A program made the translations under genes and the position numbers. The notes beneath the pieces were generated by a model. It was not told where the DNA came from. It searched no databases and saw nothing but the letters and a program-made list of their open reading frames with translations. A stretch of 7,122 nucleotides of DNA from Clostridiales bacterium (GTDB lineage Bacteria > Bacillota > Peptococcia > Peptococcales > Peptococcaceae), in assembly GCA_003343815.1 (NCBI GenBank), contig QAKL01000023.1, positions 1 through 7,122 on the forward strand. The letters run 5' to 3'. Numbering within the stretch: position 1 is the stretch's first letter; every line of letters starts with the position of its first letter. Positions 1-6,674 of this stretch are shown here, piece after piece.

Positions 1-2535
1 GACCAAATGGCGATCCTTTTGGATGTGAGCTTGGAGGAACTGAATGATTTAGCAAAAAAACATACGCGCATCTATCCTATAGCCTCTCGCTGCGGGGTAT
101 TTGCAAAAACGGATATCCAGCCGCTTTTGAATCAAGGCGCGGCGAAAGAGGATATTGCTGCCAGTATTTTTCATGCAGTCGTCAACCAGACGATCGGCGG
201 CTTGGCACAGGGGCGTGATTTTAGCGGACGCATCATGTTTTTGGGTGGACCGTTGACTTTCATGCCTGCTTTGCAGGAAAGTTTCGTCGAAGTGCTTGGT
301 TTGGATGCGGATAATGCGGTGTTTCCCGAAAATGCGCAATATTATGTCGCTTTAGGCGCGGCGTATTATGCGAAACGTGAAAAAGAAACGGATTTAGCGG
401 AATTACTGCAAAGATTGGCAGATGCAGGTGAGGAGAAAGCTTACGAGAGCCATTTGGAGCCGCTTTTTAAGGACAAAACGGAATATAACGAGTTTTGCGC
501 ACGTCACGCGAAAGCTACAGTTACGGAATTACCGCTTGCAGGCTATGATAAGCCCGTCACGATCGGCATCGACTCCGGTTCCACTACCGTTAAAGTAGCT
601 GTAGTAGGCGAAAAAGGCGAGCTTTTGTACAGCGTTTACCGCGATAATAACGGCATGGCGGTGGAAATAGTCAAAGAAGCCTTAGCGGAAATTTATAAAA
701 TTAATCCTAATATTAAAATCAAAGCCTGCGCCTCCACCGGCTACGGTGAGGAATTGGTTAAAACGGCGTTCCGTCTGGACTATGGGGTAGTTGAGACGGT
801 GGCGCATTTGACGGCGGCGCAGAAATTTATGCCTGAGGTTGAGTTTTTGATCGATATCGGCGGGCAGGATATCAAATGTTTCAAAATCAAACAAGGCGCG
901 ATCGACAGCATTTTCTTAAACGAGGCGTGTTCATCGGGCTGCGGCTCGTTTATTTCGACCTTTGCGACATCAATGGGCTATGGGGTTGAGGATTTCGCAA
1001 ATCTTGGTTTATTTGCTGAAGCTCCGGTGGATTTAGGCTCCAGATGTACGGTCTTTATGAATTCCTCGGTCAAGCAGGCGCAAAAAGAGGGCGTGAGTAT
1101 CGAGGATATTTCGGCTGGTCTTTCGGTCAGTGTAGTTAAAAATGCTTTGTACAAGGTCATCCGCGCCAACAGCAAGGCCGATTTGGGTAAAAAAATCGTC
1201 GTGCAGGGCGGTACGTTTTTGAATGACGCGATTTTGCGCGCCTTTGAAAAGGAAGTTGAGGTCGAGGTCGTGCGCCCGACGATTTCGGGGCTTATGGGCG
1301 CATACGGCGCGGCGCTATATGCAAAGGGGGGCTCTGTAGAGAAATCAAACGTCCTTTCCGCGGAGGAAGTAGCGAGTTTCAGGCATACTTCGTCAAGCCG
1401 CGTTTGCCAATACTGCGGCAACCACTGCCAGTTGGCGATCAATACTTTCGGTGACGAGCGCGAGCTCATCAGCGGCAACCGCTGCGAGAGGCCGCTTAAT
1501 AACGGCGTCATCGTGCACAAAGAGGTTTTTAACGCTTATCAGCATAAACTGAGCTTGATCGCCAAATGCGGGGCGAAAAAGGACGCGCCGCGCGGTAATA
1601 TCGCACTGCCTATGGGTTTAAATATGTATGAGAACTGGCATTTCTGGTATGCCTTTTGGACTAATTTAGGCTTTAATGTCGTGCGCTCGCCCTTTGGCAG
1701 CAGGGAAATCTATCTTAAAGGACAGCACACCGTCCCCAGCGATACGATTTGCTATCCGGCGAAACTGATGCACGGGCATATCGAATATTTGCTCGCAAAA
1801 GGCGAAACACGCATTTTCTACCCGTGCCTGCCGTACAATTTTGACGAACATATCAGCGATAATCACTATAACTGTCCGGTCGTGGCGTATTATCCCGAGG
1901 TTTTGAGTGCTAATATGAAAATGCTCAAGGATGTCGATTTTATGTACGATTATTTCGGACTGCACAATCGCAAATATTTCACCAAAGCGATGCGCGAATA
2001 TTTGACTAAGTTCGGCATTACCTCGAAAAAAGAGGTCGAGGCGGCTGTGGAGGCGGCGTATAGTGCGCAGGATCATTACCGCAGGGAATTAATGGAGTAC
2101 GGGCAGAAAGCGATCGAGTATGCCCAAAAGGAAAACCTGCCGATTATCGTTTTGGCGGGCAGACCGTATCATATCGATCCGGAGATAAATCACGGCATCG
2201 ACAAAATGATTGCCGAATTCGGCGCGGTGGTGATTTCCGAGGACTGCTTGCCGTTAGAGCATGAGAAGAAGCGCCGCGGTGTCTTGAATCAGTGGACGTA
2301 TCATGCGAGACTTTATAATGCGGCAGATTATGTCTCGAGCCACGATAATATGTATCTGGTGCAGTTAGTGAGCTTTGGCTGCGGGTTAGACGCGGTGACG
2401 ACGGACGAGGTCAGAGATATATTGGAGCGCAATCATCAGCTCTATACGCAAATCAAAATTGACGAGATCAATAATTTAGGCGCGGTCAGAATTCGTTTGC
2501 GCAGTCTGTTTGCGGCTATGGAAAGGAAGAAATGA
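1..2535 (+). CDS. Acyl-CoA dehydratase activase-related protein (BcrAD/BadFG ATPase x2 + DUF2229), 5' partial
   Basis: The frame is open to the left edge, so the Met at base 7 is internal and the true start lies upstream. Residue numbers here count from that Met. Residues 1-125 are the second half of a first BadF/BadG/BcrA/BcrD-type ATPase domain (SRCGVFAKTD with Cys29, then FLGGPLTF). Residues 183-440 form a complete second one, with the phosphate loop GIDSGSTTVK at 187-196, STGYGEELVK at 243, DIGGQDIK at 283, NEACSSGCGSF with Cys308/Cys312, SRCTVF with Cys347 and QGGTFLND at 400. Residues 467-493 carry CxxCxxxC plus a distal Cys. About 529-640 is a DUF2229 domain with DTICYPAK. A conserved LAGRPYHIDPEINHG block follows at 716. 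Known relatives such as HgdC are [4Fe-4S] ATPases that inject an electron into 2-hydroxyacyl-CoA dehydratases in the cytoplasm. Here the partner is probably the next gene. The substrate is not predictable. Confidence 0.9.
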   Translation, partial: DQMAILLDVSLEELNDLAKKHTRIYPIASRCGVFAKTDIQPLLNQGAAKEDIAASIFHAVVNQTIGGLAQGRDFSGRIMFLGGPLTFMPALQESFVEVLGLDADNAVFPENAQYYVALGAAYYAKREKETDLAELLQRLADAGEEKAYESHLEPLFKDKTEYNEFCARHAKATVTELPLAGYDKPVTIGIDSGSTTVKVAVVGEKGELLYSVYRDNNGMAVEIVKEALAEIYKINPNIKIKACASTGYGEELVKTAFRLDYGVVETVAHLTAAQKFMPEVEFLIDIGGQDIKCFKIKQGAIDSIFLNEACSSGCGSFISTFATSMGYGVEDFANLGLFAEAPVDLGSRCTVFMNSSVKQAQKEGVSIEDISAGLSVSVVKNALYKVIRANSKADLGKKIVVQGGTFLNDAILRAFEKEVEVEVVRPTISGLMGAYGAALYAKGGSVEKSNVLSAEEVASFRHTSSSRVCQYCGNHCQLAINTFGDERELISGNRCERPLNNGVIVHKEVFNAYQHKLSLIAKCGAKKDAPRGNIALPMGLNMYENWHFWYAFWTNLGFNVVRSPFGSREIYLKGQHTVPSDTICYPAKLMHGHIEYLLAKGETRIFYPCLPYNFDEHISDNHYNCPVVAYYPEVLSANMKMLKDVDFMYDYFGLHNRKYFTKAMREYLTKFGITSKKEVEAAVEAAYSAQDHYRRELMEYGQKAIEYAQKENLPIIVLAGRPYHIDPEINHGIDKMIAEFGAVVISEDCLPLEHEKKRRGVLNQWTYHARLYNAADYVSSHDNMYLVQLVSFGCGLDAVTTDEVRDILERNHQLYTQIKIDEINNLGAVRIRLRSLFAAMERKK
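2522..2529 (+). promoter_or_regulatory. Ribosome binding site deciding the start at 2537
   Basis: AAAGGAAG ends 7 bases before the ATG at 2537, a good Shine-Dalgarno position. The alternative upstream in-frame ATG at 2510 lies inside the preceding gene, has no visible ribosome binding site, and would add nine residues that do not look family-like. This supports initiation at 2537, one base after the TGA of the upstream gene. Confidence 0.7.
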
Positions 2536-2536
2536 G

Positions 2537-3817
2537 ATGGCAGAGGAAAAACAAATCGCAAATGCCGAAGAAGAGCGTGTGATTTTTACCAAAGAGATGA
2601 AAGAAAGCTATACTATTTTGGTGCCGATGATGCTGCCTATTCATTTCAAACTGCTGCAGACATTATTCGCCATAGAGGGCTTTCATCTGGAAATCATCGA
2701 TACGCGCGATCACAGGGTAATCGATAAAGGCTTAAAATATACGCATAATGACATCTGCTATCCGGCGCAGTTAACTATCGGGCAGCTGATGGATGCGCTT
2801 GACAGCGGCAAATATGATAAGCACAAAGTAGCGTTAATGCTAATGCAGACCGGCGGCGGCTGTCGAGCGTCTAATTATGTGAGACTTTTACGCAAGGCGC
2901 TCAAAAAAGCGGATCTGGCGTATATCCCGGTCGTTTCCTTGAATTATACGGGTATGGAAAAGGATCCGGGATTTGATTTGAGTTTGAAATTTATCTTTAA
3001 GCTCATCAAGGCGATCGTGTACGGCGATTTACTGATGTGCCTGCGCAATCAATTATTACCATATGAGGAGCGCGAGGGCAGCGTGGATTCATTGATTAGA
3101 CACTGGTGCGACGAGATCTCCGAGCAGTTTAAAGAGGGCAAAGGACTGGCGCACGATGAAATATTGGTCAATATGGACAGAATTTGCCGCTCGTTCTCGC
3201 AAATCAAAGTAACAGGCGAGGAGAAAATCAAAGTGGGCATTGTCGGCGAAATTTATGTCAAATTTGCGCCTTTGGGCAATAATAATTTGGAAGATTTCCT
3301 GCACAAAGAAGGCGCAGAGGTCGTCGTCCCCGGGCTGTTGGATTTCCTTTTATATACGATCGACACCCACCAGGAGGATCGCAAGCTTTATGGGCATAGC
3401 AAAGCCAAGGCGATGATTTTTTCCTACTTGGTCAAAAAATTTTCCCAGATGCAGGCAGAGATGAACCAGGCTATCGCGAAATATCCCAATTTGCGCCAAG
3501 CCTCGAGCTTTGCACATACGAAAGAATTAGCCCAAGGCTACATCCACTACGGCGTAAAAATGGGCGAGGGCTGGCTTTTGACAGCGGAGATGCTGGAATT
3601 ACTGGACAGCGGAGTGAATAATATCGTCTGCACTCAGCCGTTCGGCTGCCTGCCGAATCACATCTGTGGCCGCGGCATGATCCGCAAAATAAAAGAGGGC
3701 AATCCCGGGGCCAATATTGTAGCGATTGACTACGATGCCAGTGCGACCAAGGTCAATCAGGAGAATCGCCTGAAACTCATGCTGGCGACAGGCCGCAATT
3801 TAGCGAAAGCACAGTAG
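2537..3817 (+). CDS. 2-hydroxyacyl-CoA dehydratase (HgdB/COG3581)-like protein
   Basis: This 426-residue cytoplasmic protein resembles the C-terminal part of the long (about 1,400 residue) activase-related proteins of clostridia, and distantly the HgdB/FldB-type dehydratase subunits. Visible conserved blocks are NDICYPAQLTIGQ with Cys74, MQTGGGCRASNY with Cys109, KVGIVGEIYVKFAPLGNNN at about 232-250, CTQPFGCLPNHICGRGMI with Cys365, Cys371 and Cys377, and AIDYDASATKVNQENR near the C-terminus. The repeated cysteines fit an iron-sulfur protein that accepts an electron from the upstream ATPase, but this role is inferred from the family. The start chosen is ATG 2537, which has a good ribosome binding site; a longer frame from 2510 would overlap the upstream gene. 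The one-base spacing from the upstream stop suggests translational coupling and a fixed stoichiometry. No signal peptide or membrane segment is seen. Confidence 0.85.
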   Translation: MAEEKQIANAEEERVIFTKEMKESYTILVPMMLPIHFKLLQTLFAIEGFHLEIIDTRDHRVIDKGLKYTHNDICYPAQLTIGQLMDALDSGKYDKHKVALMLMQTGGGCRASNYVRLLRKALKKADLAYIPVVSLNYTGMEKDPGFDLSLKFIFKLIKAIVYGDLLMCLRNQLLPYEEREGSVDSLIRHWCDEISEQFKEGKGLAHDEILVNMDRICRSFSQIKVTGEEKIKVGIVGEIYVKFAPLGNNNLEDFLHKEGAEVVVPGLLDFLLYTIDTHQEDRKLYGHSKAKAMIFSYLVKKFSQMQAEMNQAIAKYPNLRQASSFAHTKELAQGYIHYGVKMGEGWLLTAEMLELLDSGVNNIVCTQPFGCLPNHICGRGMIRKIKEGNPGANIVAIDYDASATKVNQENRLKLMLATGRNLAKAQ

Positions 3818-3825
3818 GTGAGGTT

Positions 3826-4047
3826 ATGGAAGAGGCAGTAATCGGCGGCATTTACCGCCACTACAAGGGTAATAATTACAAGCTTTTGGCGGTGGCTACC
3901 CATAGCGAAACTTTAGAAAAAATGGCGGTGTATCAGGCGCTCTACGGTGAAATGGGCATCTGGGTGCGGCCTTTGGCGATGTTTATGGAAACGATCGAAA
4001 AAGACGGGCAATCACTTAAACGCTTTGAATTAATCGAAAACGCATAA
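3826..4047 (+). CDS. DUF1653 domain protein
   Basis: This 73-residue protein is almost entirely one DUF1653 domain. Visible family signatures are GGIYRHYKGNNYKLL, then HSETLEKMAVYQALYG, IWVRPLAMF and a closing RFELI. The length is normal for a stand-alone member. The biochemical role of the family is unknown to me; the compact aromatic-rich fold suggests a small binding domain, but that is a guess. The gene starts 8 bases after the stop of the dehydratase-like gene, with AGGTGAGG (3816-3823) overlapping that stop and lying only 2 bases before the ATG. It is therefore probably the next cistron of the same transcript. There is no signal peptide. Confidence 0.85.
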   Translation: MEEAVIGGIYRHYKGNNYKLLAVATHSETLEKMAVYQALYGEMGIWVRPLAMFMETIEKDGQSLKRFELIENA

Positions 4048-4095
4048 ATGAAAAAATTTGGCTCATACTACACCACAAAAGGAGTGAGGGTATGA
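4048..4095 (+). CDS. Possible 15-codon leader ORF before tepA
   Basis: The ATG follows directly on the TAA of the DUF1653 gene (TAAATG), and the frame reads MKKFGSYYTTKGVRV before a TGA that overlaps the tepA ATG as ATGA. No Shine-Dalgarno sequence precedes it, so translation would depend on reinitiation by ribosomes finishing the DUF1653 gene. Its reading would pass through the inverted repeat covering the tepA start. The peptide resembles nothing I recognise. A chance ORF of this length is common, so this is only a candidate. Confidence 0.2.
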   Translation: MKKFGSYYTTKGVRV

Positions 4096-4103
4096 GTCAA
4101 TTT
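4054..4103 (+). promoter_or_regulatory. Inverted repeat over the tepA start codon
   Basis: GGCTCATAC (4060-4068) can pair with GTATGAGTC (4090-4098), nine pairs with one G-U. The stem extends through TT/AA (4058-4059 with 4099-4100) and, after one bulged T at 4057, AAA/TTT (4054-4056 with 4101-4103). The tepA ATG at 4092-4094 lies in the 3' arm, and its ribosome binding site AAAAGGAG (4077-4084) lies in the 21-base loop. In mRNA this would hide the start codon unless opened by a ribosome or another factor. The pairing is directly visible; a regulatory role is inference. Confidence 0.45.
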
Positions 4104-4766
4104 GACAGACAGGAATATATCAATAATAATTTAACGGATTTCGGTATGCCGAATCTCCCCCAAGTGCCGAGCCGTATCCAGTGTATCAGCATCATCGGGC
4201 AGATCGAGGGGCATATGCTTTTGGGCAGTCAAAATAAAACGACGAAATACGAACATATCCTGCCGCAGTTGGTGGCAATTGAGCAGGACAAGGACGTCGA
4301 GGGCGCGGTGGTGCTTTTAAATACGGTGGGTGGTGATGTGGAGTCGGGATTGGCGATTGCCGAGGGGATCGCCGGTATGAAAAAACCGGTGGTGACGGTC
4401 GTCTTGGGCGGCGGGCACAGTATCGGCGTGCCGATAGCTACGGCTGGAAATTACAGTTTTATAGCCGCAAGCGCCAGTATGACGATCCACCCTGTACGCT
4501 TAACGGGTATGGTTATCGGAGTCCCGGCGACGATGGAATATATCGAGCGCATGCAGGATAGGGTAGTCGATTTCGTGGTACGCCACTCGCATATTTCCGA
4601 TGAAAAATTTCGTGAGCTGATGTTTACCGTAGGCGAATTATCCCAAGATATCGGCTCGGTCGTAGTAGGAGCACGTGCCGTCGAGTGCGGGCTGATTGAC
4701 GCTGTAGGCTCAATTCGCGAGGCAATGGCGAAAGTAGATGAATTAATTGAGGGGATGGTGGAGTAA
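4092..4766 (+). CDS. tepA: ClpP-like serine protease, TepA family
   Basis: This 224-residue protein belongs to the ClpP/crotonase fold (peptidase family S14) and matches the TepA/YmfB type of Firmicutes in length and motifs. The core reads VEGAVVLLNTVGGDVESGLAIAEGI at about 69-93, an oxyanion-region glycine pair. GGGHSIG follows with the likely nucleophile Ser110, then MTIHPVRLTG with the likely catalytic His133. The acid is less certain; Asp186 in LSQDIGS is the best candidate, before AVECGLIDAVG. There is no N-terminal signal or clear membrane helix. B. subtilis TepA was named for enhancing protein translocation, but its substrates are poorly known. The start is set by AAAAGGAG 7 bases upstream. 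The gene ends in a TAATG overlap with the ylzJ-like gene, which is also its neighbour in Bacillus. Confidence 0.88.
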   Translation: MSQFDRQEYINNNLTDFGMPNLPQVPSRIQCISIIGQIEGHMLLGSQNKTTKYEHILPQLVAIEQDKDVEGAVVLLNTVGGDVESGLAIAEGIAGMKKPVVTVVLGGGHSIGVPIATAGNYSFIAASASMTIHPVRLTGMVIGVPATMEYIERMQDRVVDFVVRHSHISDEKFRELMFTVGELSQDIGSVVVGARAVECGLIDAVGSIREAMAKVDELIEGMVE

Positions 4767-4969
4767 TGGACGTTTTTTACAGCCTTTGCCCGCCTGATTT
4801 TACCTCTAAGGACGAAGCACAGGAATTGGTCATGTGTATTTATCAGGGAGTGCGGCTTTACGCGCGCGATTTAGGCAGGGGTAATTATGAGGTGCAGCGG
4901 ATTGTTTCCTCTGAGCCAAAGGATTTTGCCCGAGCAGATATCGCGCCCGGAGCGGTCATAAAAATGTAG
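4766..4969 (+). CDS. YlzJ-like small protein
   Basis: This 67-residue protein matches the short YlzJ-like family in size, in its opening (MDVFYSLCPPD) and above all in position directly after tepA, as in B. subtilis tepA-ylzJ. Its start shares one base with the tepA stop (TAATG), and GGTGGAG (4757-4763) inside tepA serves as a close ribosome binding site, so the two are translationally coupled. The middle (YQGVRLYARDLGRGNYEVQRIVSSEP) looks like a beta-rich fold, and the protein ends PGAVIKM. No catalytic motif, signal peptide or membrane segment is visible. The function of the family is unknown. It is the last gene before a terminator. Confidence 0.75.
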   Translation: MDVFYSLCPPDFTSKDEAQELVMCIYQGVRLYARDLGRGNYEVQRIVSSEPKDFARADIAPGAVIKM

Positions 4970-4977
4970 ATTTTCCG

Positions 4978-5017
4978 AAAGATTGGCGGATAGGGCTTGA
5001 CCGTCGGTCTTTTTTTT
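4978..5017 (+). terminator. Rho-independent terminator after the ylzJ-like gene
   Basis: AGATTGGCGG (4980-4989) pairs with CCGTCGGTCT (5001-5010) over ten positions, including three G-U pairs, around an 11-base loop. Seven T residues follow at 5011-5017, and A residues at 4978-4979 can extend the stem against them. It begins about 9 bases after the ylzJ stop and should end the upstream transcript. It overlaps the -35 box of the next promoter. Confidence 0.8.
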
Positions 5018-5025
5018 ATTATGAT
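4997..5025 (+). promoter_or_regulatory. Sigma-A-type promoter for the FAD dehydrogenase-yraN operon
   Basis: TTGACC (4997-5002) is separated by exactly 17 bases from TATGAT (5020-5025). Each box matches the consensus at five of six positions. Transcription would start near 5032, leaving a leader of about 23 bases with AAGGTGGG (5041-5048) six bases before the ATG at 5055. The -35 box spans the loop and 3' arm of the terminator of the preceding operon. Confidence 0.65.
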
Positions 5026-5054
5026 TAAGGTAATATAAAAAAGGTGGGTCTGCG

Positions 5055-6674
5055 ATGCTCAGAATAAATGCTATTAAAATCGACGCTTATAAGAAACAGG
5101 AGCCGATTTTAAAAAAGGAAATCATAAAAATTTTGAAAATTAAACCGGAGGAACTCTTAAGCTACAAAATTTACCGTCAGTCGATCGACGCACGCAAAAA
5201 AGAGCGCATTTGTCTGGTTTATACGATCGATGCTGAAATTAAGGGCGATGAAAATAAAATATTGCGTAAATGCGATCCCAAGCAGGTGAGCCGCGCGGTG
5301 ATTGAGCAGTATCAAAAGCCGAAAGCTGGGGATAACACTTTAAAAAATCGTCCGATTGTGATCGGCGCGGGGCCTGCGGGGTTATTTGCGGCGCTTTTAT
5401 TGGCGCAAATGGGCTATAAGCCGTTAGTTTTAGAGCGCGGCGAGGATGTCGATGCGCGCGCGACTAAAGTAGAGGCGTTTTGGCAGGGCGGAGATTTAGA
5501 CATCCACTCTAATGTGCAGTTCGGCGAGGGCGGCGCTGGCGCTTTTTCCGACGGCAAATTAACGACGGGGGTTAAAGACATCCGTGTGCGCCACATCTTG
5601 GAGGAATTGATCGCGCATGGGGGCCCTGCGGATATCATCTACAGTCACCGCCCGCACATCGGGACGGATGTCCTGCGCAAAGTAGTGCGCAATCTGCGTT
5701 ATCACATCATCAATTTAGGCGGCGAGGTGCGTTTTAACGCCCAAGTGACCGAGTTTATAATCACTGACGGCGCTATTAAAGGCGTAGTGGTGAATAATGA
5801 AGAGAAAATCGCCGCAGAGGCGGTAATTTTGGCGATCGGGCATAGCGCGCGTGATACTTTTGCCCAGTTGGTGGCGCAAAAGGTGGAATTAGTGCCGAAA
5901 GCTTTTGCCATAGGCGTGCGCATTGAGCATCCGCAGAGCTTGATCAATCTGGCGCAGTACGGGGAAAAATATGCCGAGCTGCCGATTTTGGGCGCGGCGG
6001 ATTACAAGCTCACCTATCATGCGGCGAATGGGCGCGCGGTGTATAGTTTTTGCATGTGTCCCGGTGGACAGGTGGTCGCTGCCGCCTCGGAGGAGGGTGG
6101 TATCGTGACTAACGGCATGAGTTTGCACGCTCGAGCGGCAGAAAACGCCAACAGTGCTTTGATCGTCAGCGTGGACGCGCGGGATTTCGGCGCAAATGAT
6201 GTCTTGGCAGGAGTGGAGTTCCAGCGCTATTGGGAGCGTAAAGCTTACGAATTGTCAGGCGAGGGGTACAAGGCTCCGGCACAGCTGGTGCGTGATTTTC
6301 TAAAAGATCGTCCGAGTAAAGATTTCGGCGAGATAAATCCGAGTTATCGCCCCGGGGTGGTGTCGCGCGAGATCAAAGAATGTCTGCCCGAGGAAGTTAC
6401 GGCGGCATTACGAGAGGCTATCCCCTACTTTGCAGGCAAAATCAAAGGCTTTGCTCATCCGCAGGCGGTTTTGACGGCGATCGAAACGCGCAGCTCCTCG
6501 CCTGTGCGGATATTGCGCAATACGAGCGGTCAGGCGGTCAATGTAAGCGGGCTTTATCCCTGCGGTGAGGGCGCAGGCTATGCCGGAGGGATCGTCTCGG
6601 CGGCGGTGGATGGGATGAAAGCGGCGGAGGAGATTATTAAACTTTACGCGCCGTTGGTAGAAAATGATGAATAA
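5055..6674 (+). CDS. FAD-dependent dehydrogenase (COG2509-type flavoprotein)
   Basis: This 539-residue cytoplasmic flavoprotein starts at ATG 5055 with AAGGTGGG six bases upstream. Residues 1-95 form an extra N-terminal domain rich in Lys and Ile (LKKEIIKILKIKPEELLSY), typical of this subgroup. The FAD-binding Rossmann fold begins at IVIGAGPAGL (GxGxxG at 104-109), followed by the ribose-binding acid in LVLERGE (Glu127). Family blocks follow: DIHSNVQFGEGGAGAFSDGK at 149-168, AIGHSARDTF near 260, SFCMCPGGQVVAAASEEGG at 331-349, ETRSSSPVRI near 477, and the C-terminal GLYPCGEGAGYAGGIVSAAVDG at 499-520, which closes the FAD site. Cys333, Cys335 and Cys503 are candidates for redox or metal roles, though none is proven. 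The substrate and the partner electron carrier are unknown. It has its own promoter and overlaps yraN by 11 bases. Confidence 0.88.
   Translation: MLRINAIKIDAYKKQEPILKKEIIKILKIKPEELLSYKIYRQSIDARKKERICLVYTIDAEIKGDENKILRKCDPKQVSRAVIEQYQKPKAGDNTLKNRPIVIGAGPAGLFAALLLAQMGYKPLVLERGEDVDARATKVEAFWQGGDLDIHSNVQFGEGGAGAFSDGKLTTGVKDIRVRHILEELIAHGGPADIIYSHRPHIGTDVLRKVVRNLRYHIINLGGEVRFNAQVTEFIITDGAIKGVVVNNEEKIAAEAVILAIGHSARDTFAQLVAQKVELVPKAFAIGVRIEHPQSLINLAQYGEKYAELPILGAADYKLTYHAANGRAVYSFCMCPGGQVVAAASEEGGIVTNGMSLHARAAENANSALIVSVDARDFGANDVLAGVEFQRYWERKAYELSGEGYKAPAQLVRDFLKDRPSKDFGEINPSYRPGVVSREIKECLPEEVTAALREAIPYFAGKIKGFAHPQAVLTAIETRSSSPVRILRNTSGQAVNVSGLYPCGEGAGYAGGIVSAAVDGMKAAEEIIKLYAPLVENDE

Noticed and set aside
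978..1520. A 180-residue open frame on the minus strand within the activase-like gene
   Set aside because: It lies antisense inside a gene with clear family motifs, and its translation shows no domain. The same holds for the other minus-strand frames at 49-339, 682-894, 1666-2076, 3049-3304, 5414-5638, 5702-6128 and 6408-6689.
2510..2536. A nine-residue N-terminal extension of the dehydratase-like protein
   Set aside because: It lacks a ribosome binding site and overlaps the upstream gene, whereas ATG 2537 has a well-placed one.
4999..5009. Small GACC-GTC-GGTC hairpin just before the T tract
   Set aside because: It has only four pairs and a three-base loop; the longer ten-pair stem using the same 3' arm explains the terminator better.
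5011..5039. Alternative promoter TTTTTT with TATAAA at 5034-5039
   Set aside because: The -35 part matches poorly and is just the terminator T tract; TTGACC/TATGAT with 17-base spacing is a much better pair.
6380..6568. A 62-codon plus-strand frame inside the FAD dehydrogenase gene
   Set aside because: It is fully contained in a well-supported gene in another frame, and the translation has no family resemblance.
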